Positions 35,345 through 43,651 are shown, counted from the first letter of the stretch. The stretch is 60,006 nucleotides of DNA from Bifidobacterium breve (GCA_945886445.1 CAMCZG010000005.1:1-60006); one strand, 5' to 3'. The notes: a model not told the origin generated them from the sequence alone. Program-made: numbers and translations.

Positions 35345-35398
35345 CAGCAACATGCTGTTCTTTTAGGGTCGTTAAAAACGTTGAACAGCCCCCGCTGT
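35345..35398 (-). promoter_or_regulatory. Candidate expression platform of the glycine riboswitch
   Basis: After the second aptamer the RNA contains GCTGTTC (complement of 35383-35389) and GAACAGC (complement of 35354-35360), which can pair over a 22-base loop. GCTGT can instead pair with ACAGC (35394-35398) at the aptamer base, and GAACAGC overlaps a small hairpin CAGCA-TGT-TGCTG (35345-35357) just before the GGAG site. These pairings exclude one another, as expected of a switch. No U-rich terminator follows, so control of translation is likelier. Confidence 0.45.
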
Positions 35399-35585
35399 CT
35401 GGGAACCTGAGAGCTTCGCGAAAAAATCGCTTTCCCCGTCGGTGATGTGCAAGCACATTCTTTCCAGCGTGTGAGTTTCTCGCCGGTCCTTTGGCCTGAG
35501 AGGTTCCGGGGCGGTTGCTCCTTCGGCGACCCTCAACTGATGTTTTGTAAGCACCAGATGAAGGGTTCTCTCCCAGCGAGAGTGT
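35388..35585 (-). promoter_or_regulatory. Tandem glycine riboswitch upstream of gcvP
   Basis: Read on the minus strand, aptamer 1 has GGGAGAG (35574-35568), GCCGAAGGAGCAACC (35527-35513) and CTCTCAGGCCAAAGGACC (35502-35485). Aptamer 2 follows a short linker with CGCTGGAAAGAATG (35469-35456), ACCGACGGGGAAAGC (35443-35429) and GCTCTCAGGTTCCCAGACAG. These are the conserved core blocks of the two-domain glycine riboswitch, which usually turns on glycine cleavage genes when glycine is plentiful. Confidence 0.93.
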
Positions 35586-35605
35586 GATTAAGTTGTGATG
35601 TAAAC

Positions 35606-36763
35606 CTAGTTGATGCGTTCCGCTTTTTCATGCTCATATGCGGCAATTGCGTTCAATTGGGCGCCAAGAGTTGCATCAACCCAGCGCGACCCCGCGTGAA
35701 TAATTTTGTCGTAGCTTTGCTGCGGAGGACGTAATTGGTCTTGAAAATGAGGCATCACGCTTTCAGCGAACAGTTCGTAACTGCGTTTGGTGGCGCCCCA
35801 ATCGGCGAGGTCGGCGCCTAAAAAGAGGTAAGTGCCGAATCCGCCGGTCTTTTCCTCTAAGCGGGCTAGTTGCGCTATTGCCATTTCCGGCGTGCCAATG
35901 ACCATTCGTCCGGTTTCATTCGCAAAATCTACAAAGTCGTCGAAGTCACTTGGGGGAGGAGGATCATTTGGGTCTCCCATGGGAATGATGTGAGAAAGAT
36001 ACTCAAAGACCCATTGCAGCCCGTAGCGGCAGTTTTCCTTTGCTTGCTTCTCGGTTTCTGCAATATGCATCGGGCCCATGAGACGCCATTGGTCGCGCGC
36101 CACGCTGTGACCATGACGTGAAGCTTCATCTTGCCAAACGGAGTAGTTGTAGTCGAGCACTTGGAACGCTGCTGGTTCGGTAGCTGCAATTGACAACAGG
36201 CCGGTTCCATATTTTCCAGCTAGTTTCGAACCAGAGGGCGAAAGCGACGATGCAACTGCAACAGGGAACTTGGAATAAGGCTTCATTTGAAGAACGGCTT
36301 CTTCGCAGGTAAACCAGTCGGTGTGTTTCGTCACCGTTTCTCCGGCGAATAATCGCATCATCACATCGAACGCTTCTTCCATTCGAGGGCGTTGCCGGTC
36401 GGCTGGAATACCGAGCATCGCAGCATCGCTTGTGAGCTGACCAGGTCCTGCGCCAAACATCATTCGCCCACGGGTGAGATGATCGAGCATCACAATGCGA
36501 TCAGCAAGGATGAACGGGTGATGGTAGGGGAGTGAATTCACTCCCGTGCCTAATTTGATGTGCTGTGTTCTTTGGCTAGCGGCAGCAATGAATACTTCAG
36601 GTGAAGCGATGAGTTCGGAACCTGCAGAATGGTGTTCACCAATCCATGCTTCGTCGTAGCCAAGCGCATCGAGCCATTGCACGAGTTCAAGGTCTCTGTG
36701 CAGTAACAGCGTGGGATTAATGCCTGTGCGGTGCATTGGCGGAAGAAATATTCCAAACTTCAT
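35606..36763 (-). CDS. LLM-class flavin-dependent oxidoreductase
   Basis: Luciferase-like protein of 385 aa: YDEAWIGEHHSAGSEL, KLGTGVNSLPYHHPF and RGRMMFGAGPGQLTSDA are typical of the FMN-dependent monooxygenase branch that includes limonene monooxygenase-like enzymes. GAGG five bases upstream sets the ATG. It lies between the PLP decarboxylase and the glycine riboswitch on the same strand. Substrate unknown; F420 use cannot be excluded. Confidence 0.83.
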   Translation of the reverse strand: MKFGIFLPPMHRTGINPTLLLHRDLELVQWLDALGYDEAWIGEHHSAGSELIASPEVFIAAASQRTQHIKLGTGVNSLPYHHPFILADRIVMLDHLTRGRMMFGAGPGQLTSDAAMLGIPADRQRPRMEEAFDVMMRLFAGETVTKHTDWFTCEEAVLQMKPYSKFPVAVASSLSPSGSKLAGKYGTGLLSIAATEPAAFQVLDYNYSVWQDEASRHGHSVARDQWRLMGPMHIAETEKQAKENCRYGLQWVFEYLSHIIPMGDPNDPPPPSDFDDFVDFANETGRMVIGTPEMAIAQLARLEEKTGGFGTYLFLGADLADWGATKRSYELFAESVMPHFQDQLRPPQQSYDKIIHAGSRWVDATLGAQLNAIAAYEHEKAERIN

Positions 36764-36792
36764 TGGTTCCTCATTTCAGTTTACTGATGTGT

Positions 36793-38061
36793 TTAAACAG
36801 ATCCGTAGGGCAGGGGAGCGCTGCTGGTTGTGCTGGCAGCATTTTTGAGAGCTAGTTGAACAGCAGCTTTAAGGTCGGCAACAAACTCGTCGACTCTATT
36901 TTCGTGCACCACATTGACTGTGAGATGTATGGAATCTGGCGGTGTTTGCTCGTCTACATACCAGCCATTTTTTCGCAAGGCTCGAGACACGGAAAATATG
37001 GGAAGCGTCTGAGGGTCTCGTGCACCTATGCAAAGAAGCGTTGTGTCGGGCTCGGCACGTAACACGAGTTCAGGTATAGCGTCGATGTGTTGCGCAATTT
37101 CTAGTGCAACCTTTCGTGCTGTAAGTGCAAGGTCACGATAACCGTCGTGACCAAAGTATTGAACCATTGCCCAAGCAGAAGCGATGGGGCCACCGCTCTT
37201 AGTACCCAAGATTCCCGACGACCCGTACATTCCGCCCAACCAATTGTCGGTGAAAAAAGTTTGGTGGCTACGCAATTCTTTGTTGGCATAAATAATGACG
37301 CCAGCGCCTTTTGCGGTGTAGCCATATTTGTGAAGATCTACCGACATTGAAGTAACACCTGCAACAGAAAAATTCCATGGCATGTGCGCAGGCGCGAGAA
37401 AGGGGAGAAGCATCCCGCCCATGCATGCATCAATATGAAAAGGGATACCACGGCGCAGTGCCTCTTGGCCAATAAGTTCCATGGGGTCTACTACGCCTTG
37501 CGGATACTGTGGGGCAGAGCACGCCACAAGAATGGTCTTTTCATCACATGCAGCAATCATGGCTTGCTCATCGGCTCGCCAATCTGCTTGAACCGGAACA
37601 CGGCGACTCTCGACGTTGAAGTAAGTACATCCCTTTTCGAGGGCAGCATGGGCCGAGGAGGGTAAGACCACATTGAAGCGCTGATCGTGCGGGCGCTCTA
37701 AGCCGCTGAGGGCAATAGCGCGTTGTAGTGCGCCGTAGACCACGAGGACGAGGCTCTCGGTGCCTCCTGATGTCATAAAGCCGGCTCCAGAAGGAGGTGC
37801 CTGGACAAGTTTCATGACGAAGTCGAGAACCTCTTGTTGCATATTTTTGAGGCTCGGGAATGCAGCCGTATTGAGCGCATTTTCATGGGAAAACATGCGG
37901 TAGGCGGTTTCAGAAAGATGCCGAGCTTCGTCTGAGGCGCAATAGGTCAAACTAAATGCCTTCCCGTCGCGCCAGCGAATGTCGTTCGCACGTAGTTCTT
38001 CTAAGTTGCTCAAAATTGTTTGGGCCGCCGTGCCGAAAGTTTCATTTGAGGGGGTGCTCAT
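36793..38061 (-). CDS. PLP-dependent decarboxylase/lyase (sphingosine-1-phosphate lyase-like)
   Basis: Group II decarboxylase fold, 422 aa. FMTSGGTESLVLVVYGA binds the cofactor phosphate, HIDACMGGMLLPFL holds the Asp, and SMSVDLHKYGYTAKGAG carries the PLP Lys. The closest match I recall is the sphinganine-1-phosphate lyase and archaeal tyrosine/aspartate decarboxylase group; the substrate is therefore uncertain. TAACCT six bases before the ATG suggests a leaderless message. A flavin oxidoreductase gene follows after 29 bases. Confidence 0.82.
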   Translation of the reverse strand: MSTPSNETFGTAAQTILSNLEELRANDIRWRDGKAFSLTYCASDEARHLSETAYRMFSHENALNTAAFPSLKNMQQEVLDFVMKLVQAPPSGAGFMTSGGTESLVLVVYGALQRAIALSGLERPHDQRFNVVLPSSAHAALEKGCTYFNVESRRVPVQADWRADEQAMIAACDEKTILVACSAPQYPQGVVDPMELIGQEALRRGIPFHIDACMGGMLLPFLAPAHMPWNFSVAGVTSMSVDLHKYGYTAKGAGVIIYANKELRSHQTFFTDNWLGGMYGSSGILGTKSGGPIASAWAMVQYFGHDGYRDLALTARKVALEIAQHIDAIPELVLRAEPDTTLLCIGARDPQTLPIFSVSRALRKNGWYVDEQTPPDSIHLTVNVVHENRVDEFVADLKAAVQLALKNAASTTSSAPLPYGSV

Positions 38062-38073
38062 ATGCGCAGGTTA
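38062..38073 (-). promoter_or_regulatory. Leaderless promoter (-10) of the PLP decarboxylase gene
   Basis: On the minus strand TAACCT (38073-38068), six bases, ATG at 38061. Confidence 0.6.
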
Positions 38074-38127
38074 GTGGCGTTTAATTGGGTCTATATTCGC
38101 ACTCATCAATAATTTACATAACGCTTA

Positions 38128-38508
38128 TTATGGGCGCAGACGGAGGGACCCAATGGGTTCAGCACATTCCAAAATCCATTGCAGCATGTCTCTCAGTTCT
38201 TTGGCGTTTGGTTGCTTATTCTCTGCGAGATCCCGTTGAACATCTTGTACAGCGCACGACAACACGTACATCGCATCATGCACATCGTTGAGCTCTTCAC
38301 GCGCCATTACTAACTGCTCATCGCTGAGTTGAACTTCTCGGGCCCGCTGGCGAGCCACCCAGTCCCATTGGCGACACGGCTGACTGCAATACGCCCGTGG
38401 TCGACCAGGGCCAGATTGCTCAGGGAGCACCCGGCGGCACCATTTGCAGCGTGGTCCATCGGGAGTTGCTTTCCTCTGCCACTGCTGCCCATCAGGTAAT
38501 TTCGTCAT
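38128..38508 (-). CDS. Small putative zinc-finger protein
   Basis: A 126-aa protein of unknown function. The first half has a Cys cluster CKWCRRVLP and YCSQPCRQWDWVARQRA that looks like a treble-clef zinc finger, as in proteins that read or repair nucleic acid; the second half is helical. The start at 38508 rather than upstream is supported by CATAAT six bases before the ATG. It diverges from the threonine aldolase gene with 26 bases between starts. Confidence 0.7.
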   Translation of the reverse strand: MTKLPDGQQWQRKATPDGPRCKWCRRVLPEQSGPGRPRAYCSQPCRQWDWVARQRAREVQLSDEQLVMAREELNDVHDAMYVLSCAVQDVQRDLAENKQPNAKELRDMLQWILECAEPIGSLRLRP

Positions 38509-38520
38509 GACAATATTATG
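38509..38520 (-). promoter_or_regulatory. Leaderless promoter (-10) of the zinc-finger gene
   Basis: On the minus strand CATAAT (38520-38515), six bases, ATG at 38508; one mismatch to TATAAT. Confidence 0.5.
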
Positions 38521-38521
38521 G

Positions 38522-38534
38522 CATATTGAGAGAA
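38522..38534 (+). promoter_or_regulatory. Candidate leaderless promoter (-10) of ltaE
   Basis: CATATT at 38522-38527, seven bases, ATG at 38535. It abuts the divergent -10 box of the zinc-finger gene. Confidence 0.4.
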
Positions 38535-39653
38535 ATGTTTGCGAGACTGATGGCGATGTCATCTTCCCCCACCTCTCTTCGAAGTTTCGCTTCCGACAAT
38601 TTTGCTGGTGTGCACCCTGCGGTCATGGAAAACCTTCAAGCTGCAAATCTCGGTCATGCCATTGCTTACGGTGGCGATGTTTTTACCGATGAGGCTGCAC
38701 ATCAATTTGAAAGAATTTTCGGTGTAGGCACACAAGCATTCTTTGTCTTTGGCGGCACAGGGGGCAATGTCTTTGCGCTCTCTAGTTTGTGCGGGCCTGG
38801 TGACGCCGTTCTGTGTAGCCAATGGTCGCATTTACATATTGATGAAACGGGCGCCCCGGAACGAGCCGGAATCAAATTACTGGCAGTTCCTAGTACCGAC
38901 GCAAAAGTGACGACGAAAGACATCGAACGAGTAGCTGGTGACATTGGAGTCATGCATCATGCTCAACCGCGTGTTGTATCTCTTACTCAGCCGACTGAAT
39001 TAGGAACCCTATATACAGCGCAGGAAATTGAACAGTTGTGCCTGTGTGCTCATGAGCATGGCCTATTGGTGCATATGGATGGCGCACGAATAGCTAATGC
39101 AACTGCGGCGTTAGGAGGAATTTCATCTCTACGTAAATTTACCGTCGATGCAGGTGTTGATGTACTTACCTTTGGTGGAACAAAAAATGGTTTGATGTAC
39201 GGAGAAGCGGTTCTTTATTTTCCACAAGGAGCAGCTCGGGCGCATTCGTATAAAGATTTTTCACAAGAGAATGCCCAACGTGCATTGAGATACGCACCGT
39301 ATGCGCGAAAGCAAACAACGCAGCTTCCTTCCAAAATGCGTTTTGTTTCAGCACAATTTGCTGCAGTGCTGAACAATGACCTGTGGGTGACGCTCGGAGC
39401 CTCTGCTAATGATGCGGCGGCTTCCCTATTTGACGCCGTGAAATCAATTCACTCTTTGGAGTTGACAGAGTCACCAGCGGTGAACAGCCTGTACCCCACC
39501 ATTTCGCCTGCTCATGCTGAGCAATTACGAGAGGTGTCCTTTTTTTGGGATTGGGAACCAGCACGCAATCGCGTGCGATGGATGACGTCTTGGGATACTG
39601 AGCCCAGTGATGTGAAGGCCTTCGCTGAAGCCATTTACCAAATAGTAACTTAA
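38535..39653 (+). CDS. ltaE: Low-specificity threonine aldolase
   Basis: PLP enzyme of about 372 aa that cleaves threonine or allo-threonine to glycine and acetaldehyde. SFASDNFAGVHPAVMENL, YGGDVFTDE, HMDGARIANA and the PLP Lys in TFGGTKNGLMYGEAVLYF define the family. It makes glycine close to the glycine cleavage genes. Start choice between ATGs at 38535, 38550 and 38556 is uncertain; the -10-like box favours the first. Confidence 0.9.
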   Translation: MFARLMAMSSSPTSLRSFASDNFAGVHPAVMENLQAANLGHAIAYGGDVFTDEAAHQFERIFGVGTQAFFVFGGTGGNVFALSSLCGPGDAVLCSQWSHLHIDETGAPERAGIKLLAVPSTDAKVTTKDIERVAGDIGVMHHAQPRVVSLTQPTELGTLYTAQEIEQLCLCAHEHGLLVHMDGARIANATAALGGISSLRKFTVDAGVDVLTFGGTKNGLMYGEAVLYFPQGAARAHSYKDFSQENAQRALRYAPYARKQTTQLPSKMRFVSAQFAAVLNNDLWVTLGASANDAAASLFDAVKSIHSLELTESPAVNSLYPTISPAHAEQLREVSFFWDWEPARNRVRWMTSWDTEPSDVKAFAEAIYQIVT

Positions 39654-39668
39654 CGAATAAATACTTAA

Positions 39669-39697
39669 TTGACTGCTGAGTTAAATCCAGTTACAAT
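39669..39697 (+). promoter_or_regulatory. Sigma70-type promoter of the whiB gene
   Basis: TTGACT at 39669-39674, a 17-base spacer, and TACAAT at 39692-39697 make a near-consensus promoter. The leader is about 30 bases and includes GGGGGG six bases before the ATG. This is one of few clearly leadered genes here. Confidence 0.75.
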
Positions 39698-39735
39698 TCG
39701 GTATCGGATTTTGGTAGGACATCGGGGGGTGTGTG

Positions 39736-40041
39736 ATGGCGGCAATTGAATCTTATTCCAGGCGCGATTTTGCTGTGGAGAAATGGATGAACGAGGGCGC
39801 TTGTCGCGGACTCACCACAGTGTTTTTTCCCCCGGCAGCTGAACGTCCTCAGTCACGTTTGCGCCGCGAAGCAATGGCCCGTGAAGTATGCATGTCATGC
39901 AGTGTGCTCGACACCTGCCGCAGTTTTGCGCGAGAGAATCATGAATATGGTTTTTGGGGTGGCGAGTCCGAGGAAGAACGTCATAGCGCCGGGTTTCACC
40001 TCATTGCGCCAATAGGTGTTCGCTCACGCGCTGCAGGCTGA
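39736..40041 (+). CDS. WhiB-family iron-sulfur regulator
   Basis: A 101-aa WhiB-like protein, a [4Fe-4S] partner of the housekeeping sigma factor found only in actinobacteria and their phages. Cys ligands are in GACRGL, EVCMSCSVLDTC, and the family turn with the basic helix is YGFWGGESEEERH. The GGGGGG ribosome binding site fixes the ATG at 39736. The 3' end overlaps prmA, coming from the other side, by 41 bases. Subfamily is not certain. Confidence 0.9.
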   Translation: MAAIESYSRRDFAVEKWMNEGACRGLTTVFFPPAAERPQSRLRREAMAREVCMSCSVLDTCRSFARENHEYGFWGGESEEERHSAGFHLIAPIGVRSRAAG

Positions 40042-40906
40042 GAGCCAGCCAACCATCAATTTCCCATTTGTTGATATAGCAAAAGCCAAGTTTTTCATAA
40101 CACGACACGATGTCTCTTTCTCGTGTTTCGGTGAATCCGCTGAGAAAGAGATAACCATCTTTTTGTACTGCTCCGCCAATAGACACTGAACCCTCGAGCA
40201 ATACTGGAGCCAGAATATTGGCCAAGACATGCGTGAAGGTGCCAGAGATGCATTCGAGACCACCTTGTTGACAAGTGAATGCACCTTCTACTCCATTGAG
40301 TTGTGCATTGAAAATACTTGCCTCAATAGCGGTCGCAGCAAGATCAATTCCATGTGCTGTTGCATTAAATTTTTTTATTAATGCAACACTGAGCACACCC
40401 GATCCGCATCCGATGTCGAGAATGTGTGGAGCATCACCAACTGTTCGCATATTCTGGAGTGCCAAGGTGAGAGTTGCTCGCGTTGTAGGGTGATCACCCA
40501 TGCCAAATGAACCATAAGGTTCTATGAGAATAGGAAGCAGTGATGAGTCTGTGTAATCGAATTCATCTTTTTTCCATTGCGGAATAAGGGCAATAGATTC
40601 AACAAGAGTTATCTTGGCGAATTCACGCCATGTATTTGCCACATCAATTTGTTGTGCAAATAGCCGTACCGGCCAATCTCGTAGTCTGTTCATTTCACTG
40701 CCGAACTGCTCGACATAAGCTTTCCACTGCCCTAGCGGGTCATTGCCCAGATGAGTGCGAACAACACTTTGTTGCAAATTGTCTATTACCTCAACGGCTT
40801 GTGCCCCACATGCCCACAATGCATCGCTGACAATTTCAATGAATTCTTGATCGACTAAAATCTCAAGAAGGATATTTTCATTAATTTGTTGAGACGAATC
40901 ACTCAT
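40001..40906 (-). CDS. prmA: Ribosomal protein L11 methyltransferase
   Basis: SAM-dependent enzyme that methylates ribosomal protein L11. The SAM motif ILDIGCGSGVLSVALIKK, GMGDHPTTRATL and VLANILAPVLL are the PrmA signatures. 301 aa from the ATG of MSDSSQQINEN, which overlaps the carbonic anhydrase stop by eight bases. The N-terminal domain is weakly conserved. The tail overlaps whiB on the opposite strand. Confidence 0.9.
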   Translation of the reverse strand: MSDSSQQINENILLEILVDQEFIEIVSDALWACGAQAVEVIDNLQQSVVRTHLGNDPLGQWKAYVEQFGSEMNRLRDWPVRLFAQQIDVANTWREFAKITLVESIALIPQWKKDEFDYTDSSLLPILIEPYGSFGMGDHPTTRATLTLALQNMRTVGDAPHILDIGCGSGVLSVALIKKFNATAHGIDLAATAIEASIFNAQLNGVEGAFTCQQGGLECISGTFTHVLANILAPVLLEGSVSIGGAVQKDGYLFLSGFTETRERDIVSCYEKLGFCYINKWEIDGWLALSLQRVSEHLLAQ

Positions 40907-41420
40907 CGATGCGGCGAAGCTCTTTACGAAACCGATGACCTTTTGCGACATACGATGCAACGCCCATTGCAATATCAGATGATCGTGCGCGATCTAGCTT
41001 GATGGTTGCTGGCGCCCCAACAGCAAGCGCGCCACTCGGCACTTCGGTTCCATTCAGTACAACAGCGTTGGCTGCAACGATTGCGCCAGAACGTACCACC
41101 ACTTGGTGCAGCACAATGGCCCCCGTTGACACTTGAGCATTACTTTCAATAGTGCAACCTTCTAGGTGAACAATGTGGCCAATGACGCAGTCGTCACCCA
41201 CTGTTGTTGGATACATCGCAGTGGTGTGGATGACCGTTCCATCCTGAATGCTGGTGCGGGCGCCAATGACAATTTTGCCATCATCTCCGCGAAGAACTGC
41301 TCCGGCCCAAATGGTGGATTCGGGTCCAATAGTTACACTCCCAATAACTACTGCATCGGGATGAACATAGGCAGTGGGGTCAATGTTGGGAACCTGGGTT
41401 CCAAGAGCATAAATAGGCAC
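40899..41420 (-). CDS. Gamma carbonic anhydrase family protein
   Basis: Left-handed beta-helix protein of 173 aa built of hexapeptide repeats (VVIGSVTIGPESTIWAGAVL, IVIGARTSIQDGTVIH). The metal-binding His residues are seen in VIGHIVHLEGC and TVIHTT. Such proteins hydrate CO2 or act as acyltransferase-like scaffolds. The GTG start is set by TAACAT six bases upstream. prmA is cotranslated behind it. Confidence 0.88.
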   Translation of the reverse strand: MPIYALGTQVPNIDPTAYVHPDAVVIGSVTIGPESTIWAGAVLRGDDGKIVIGARTSIQDGTVIHTTAMYPTTVGDDCVIGHIVHLEGCTIESNAQVSTGAIVLHQVVVRSGAIVAANAVVLNGTEVPSGALAVGAPATIKLDRARSSDIAMGVASYVAKGHRFRKELRRIDE

Positions 41421-41432
41421 ACCGTCATGTTA
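41421..41432 (-). promoter_or_regulatory. Leaderless promoter (-10) of the carbonic anhydrase-prmA operon
   Basis: On the minus strand TAACAT (41432-41427), six bases, GTG at 41420. Confidence 0.55.
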
Positions 41433-41511
41433 CTAATGGTGCAAGACGCACCACTGACAATGTCGCGCGAACAGAGAAATATCCTGTTTTTCCCGTTAGC
41501 GTTCCTTGCCT

Positions 41512-42828
41512 ATGTCGCGCAGGATTGAAATTGAACTCACTAGTAGTAGCCCCGACGGTTCGTGGAACTGGCGAGCAGCTGGAGCCAAGAATCCTAAAGG
41601 TGTGCTCGACGGATCCATTCTGTCTTCTTCTCACAAAGTAGGAGACGTAGTAAAGGCAGATGCCGATTTTGCTATCGATGGCATCACCATTTTGGGCGTT
41701 GTTGCTGGCAAGCAACGCGTCGAAAAATTGGAAAGAATTGAAATCCTTCCTTCGGACAAACCATTCCAAGCAGTAATGGAAACCAAAGCTCCACGTTCTG
41801 AGCGTTCTTTTTCTGGCGATAAGCGCAGCGGTCGTCGTAACGACAAGCCTGGCGATAGCAAACCTGGAGACAAAGGTCCACGTCGCCCACGTCGTGAAGA
41901 AGGTGCAAAAGAAGAAGGCAAAACTCGTGAACCGCGCCCTGAAGGTGCAGAAACTCGTCGCCGTCCATCGTTCACTCCTCCACCAGATCTGCCGCAACGT
42001 CCACGCGCAAAACGCTTGAAGCCTGGTCGCGCGCATCGCAACACAATTTTGGCAAATCTTCCCGAAGCACAAAGTGCTATTGCAGAGCGCGTGTTGTCTG
42101 GTGGTATTCCCGCAGTACGCACCGCAATCGCAGACCAAAATAAAGTTCTGAAACAAGAAGGAAAAGAACTCATCCCTGCCGATGGGCTCATCCAAATGGC
42201 TGAAAACCTTCTACCTAAATTGCGCGTAGCTGAATGGCTAGATCGGGCTGATGCTGCTATTGCCGATCTCGACACACTCGATTTACGCGATCTGCGTTCG
42301 GTTGTTACCTCTGGCGATGACCCTGCCATCGCACGCGATGAAACCACACGTGCTATCGCAAAGGCTCTCCGTGAAGGACTCGTAGCGCGCCAAGAAAAAG
42401 ATCAAAAAGAATGGCTGTCCGATATCGACGCCGCACTCAAGGTTGGCCGCATTGTCCGTGCCTTAAAGTTGTCTTCACAGCCCCCTAAGGCAGGAGCACC
42501 GTTCCCTTCAGAGCTAGGTTCGCGACTTGCTGCAGCCGCTTCGCAAAATCTTGAAGCCGACGCACCAAGCGATCGCTGGATTGCAGTGCTCGAAGCTGCT
42601 GCATTTAGCCCGGTGAGATCACAGCTTGTAGCACCAGCACCGCCAAATACCGTGACCACTGAATTGGCAACCACCATTACTCGCCTTGCCCCGTCAATTC
42701 CCAAGATCGCTGCATTATTCAGCATTGTGGTGACGCCGGGAACCGCTATGCCGCGTCCATTGCGCCCTACACGGCCTGTAGACAAGAAAAAGCCAGTCAA
42801 GACACCTGCAGAGCCAACACAAGCATAA
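41512..42828 (+). CDS. Uncharacterised protein with small beta domain, basic linker and helical C-terminus
   Basis: A 438-aa protein of unknown function, of a type I associate with Acidimicrobiia. Residues 1-75 (RIEIELTSSSPDGSWNWRAAGAKNPKGVLDG, in pieces) look like a small beta-barrel; residues 85-170 are a disordered Arg/Lys/Pro-rich linker; residues 180-400 are helical and end in a Lys/Pro tail. The basic linker suggests nucleic acid or ribosome contact, which is inference. An ATG start at 41512 with no good ribosome binding site; a TAGCGT box lies nine bases upstream. Confidence 0.75.
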   Translation: MSRRIEIELTSSSPDGSWNWRAAGAKNPKGVLDGSILSSSHKVGDVVKADADFAIDGITILGVVAGKQRVEKLERIEILPSDKPFQAVMETKAPRSERSFSGDKRSGRRNDKPGDSKPGDKGPRRPRREEGAKEEGKTREPRPEGAETRRRPSFTPPPDLPQRPRAKRLKPGRAHRNTILANLPEAQSAIAERVLSGGIPAVRTAIADQNKVLKQEGKELIPADGLIQMAENLLPKLRVAEWLDRADAAIADLDTLDLRDLRSVVTSGDDPAIARDETTRAIAKALREGLVARQEKDQKEWLSDIDAALKVGRIVRALKLSSQPPKAGAPFPSELGSRLAAAASQNLEADAPSDRWIAVLEAAAFSPVRSQLVAPAPPNTVTTELATTITRLAPSIPKIAALFSIVVTPGTAMPRPLRPTRPVDKKKPVKTPAEPTQA

Positions 42829-42853
42829 ATTCATCTCGCTGGACTGTGGGTCC

Positions 42854-42865
42854 TAAGATGTCGTG
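42854..42865 (+). promoter_or_regulatory. Leaderless promoter (-10) of the enoyl-CoA hydratase gene
   Basis: TAAGAT at 42854-42859, six bases, ATG at 42866; this rules against the GTG one codon earlier. Confidence 0.6.
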
Positions 42866-43651
42866 ATGTCAGACATCGTCCTTTTTGAAAAGCGTGGCCG
42901 CATTGGCATCATCACGCTGAATCGTCCAGAAGCTCGCAATGCCGTCAACGGTGACGTTGCAAGCGGAGTTGAAGCAGCAATCGACAGCATCGAGTCAGAT
43001 GACGAGATCTGGGTCGGAATCATTACTGCAAATACTGCAGGTCAGGAAAAGCCAGTTTTTTGCGCTGGGGCAGATCTCAAAGCAATCAACTCTGGCAACG
43101 CCGGTGGCTTGAGCACAAAGCGGGGCGGTTTTGCTGGTATCGCTTACCGCGAGCGTCGTAAACCAATCATTGTTGCGGTTGATGGTTTAGCAACCGCGGG
43201 TGGCTGTGAAATTGTCTTGTCTTGCGACCTTGTGGTGGCAAGCAATAGATCGTCTTTCGGGCTTGCTGAAGTGAAACGCAATCTCATTGCCGGAGCGGGC
43301 GGACTCTTTCGCCTACCGCGAGCCATTGGTCGTAGTGCCGCGCTCGAAATCATCCTTACTGGTGAACCACTCGCAGCACAAAGGGCCTACGAGCTTGGTC
43401 TCGTCAACCACGTTGTGGCGCCAGATCAGGTAATGCCAAAAGCAATAGAGATTGCCGATCGTATTTGTGCCGCTGCTCCTCTTGCAGTGTGGGCTAGTCG
43501 TAAAGTTGTGCTTGCCTCGGCATACGAAAATGATGAGAACCTCATCAATATGACGAATGCCGAGTTCGGAGCAATTATGGCTTCTGAAGACACCAAAGAA
43601 GGCCTGACTGCATTTATTGAGAAGCGACTTCCCAACTGGAAAGCGCGCTAA
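42866..43651 (+). CDS. Enoyl-CoA hydratase/isomerase (crotonase) family protein
   Basis: Crotonase-fold enzyme of 261 aa. The oxyanion-hole segments are FCAGADLKAI and ATAGGCEIVLSCDLVVA; the position of the two catalytic Glu residues of the classical hydratase is partly kept (LAEVKRNLIAGAGGLFRLPR). It likely hydrates an enoyl-CoA in fatty acid breakdown. Its stop shares CTAA with the convergent acetyltransferase gene. Confidence 0.88.
   Translation: MSDIVLFEKRGRIGIITLNRPEARNAVNGDVASGVEAAIDSIESDDEIWVGIITANTAGQEKPVFCAGADLKAINSGNAGGLSTKRGGFAGIAYRERRKPIIVAVDGLATAGGCEIVLSCDLVVASNRSSFGLAEVKRNLIAGAGGLFRLPRAIGRSAALEIILTGEPLAAQRAYELGLVNHVVAPDQVMPKAIEIADRICAAAPLAVWASRKVVLASAYENDENLINMTNAEFGAIMASEDTKEGLTAFIEKRLPNWKAR

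Noticed and set aside
41631-42347. Minus-strand 238-aa open frame and a second minus-strand frame at 41425-42195
   Set aside because: Arg/Ser-rich and Phe/Thr-rich shadows of the 438-aa protein gene, with no motif or start signal.
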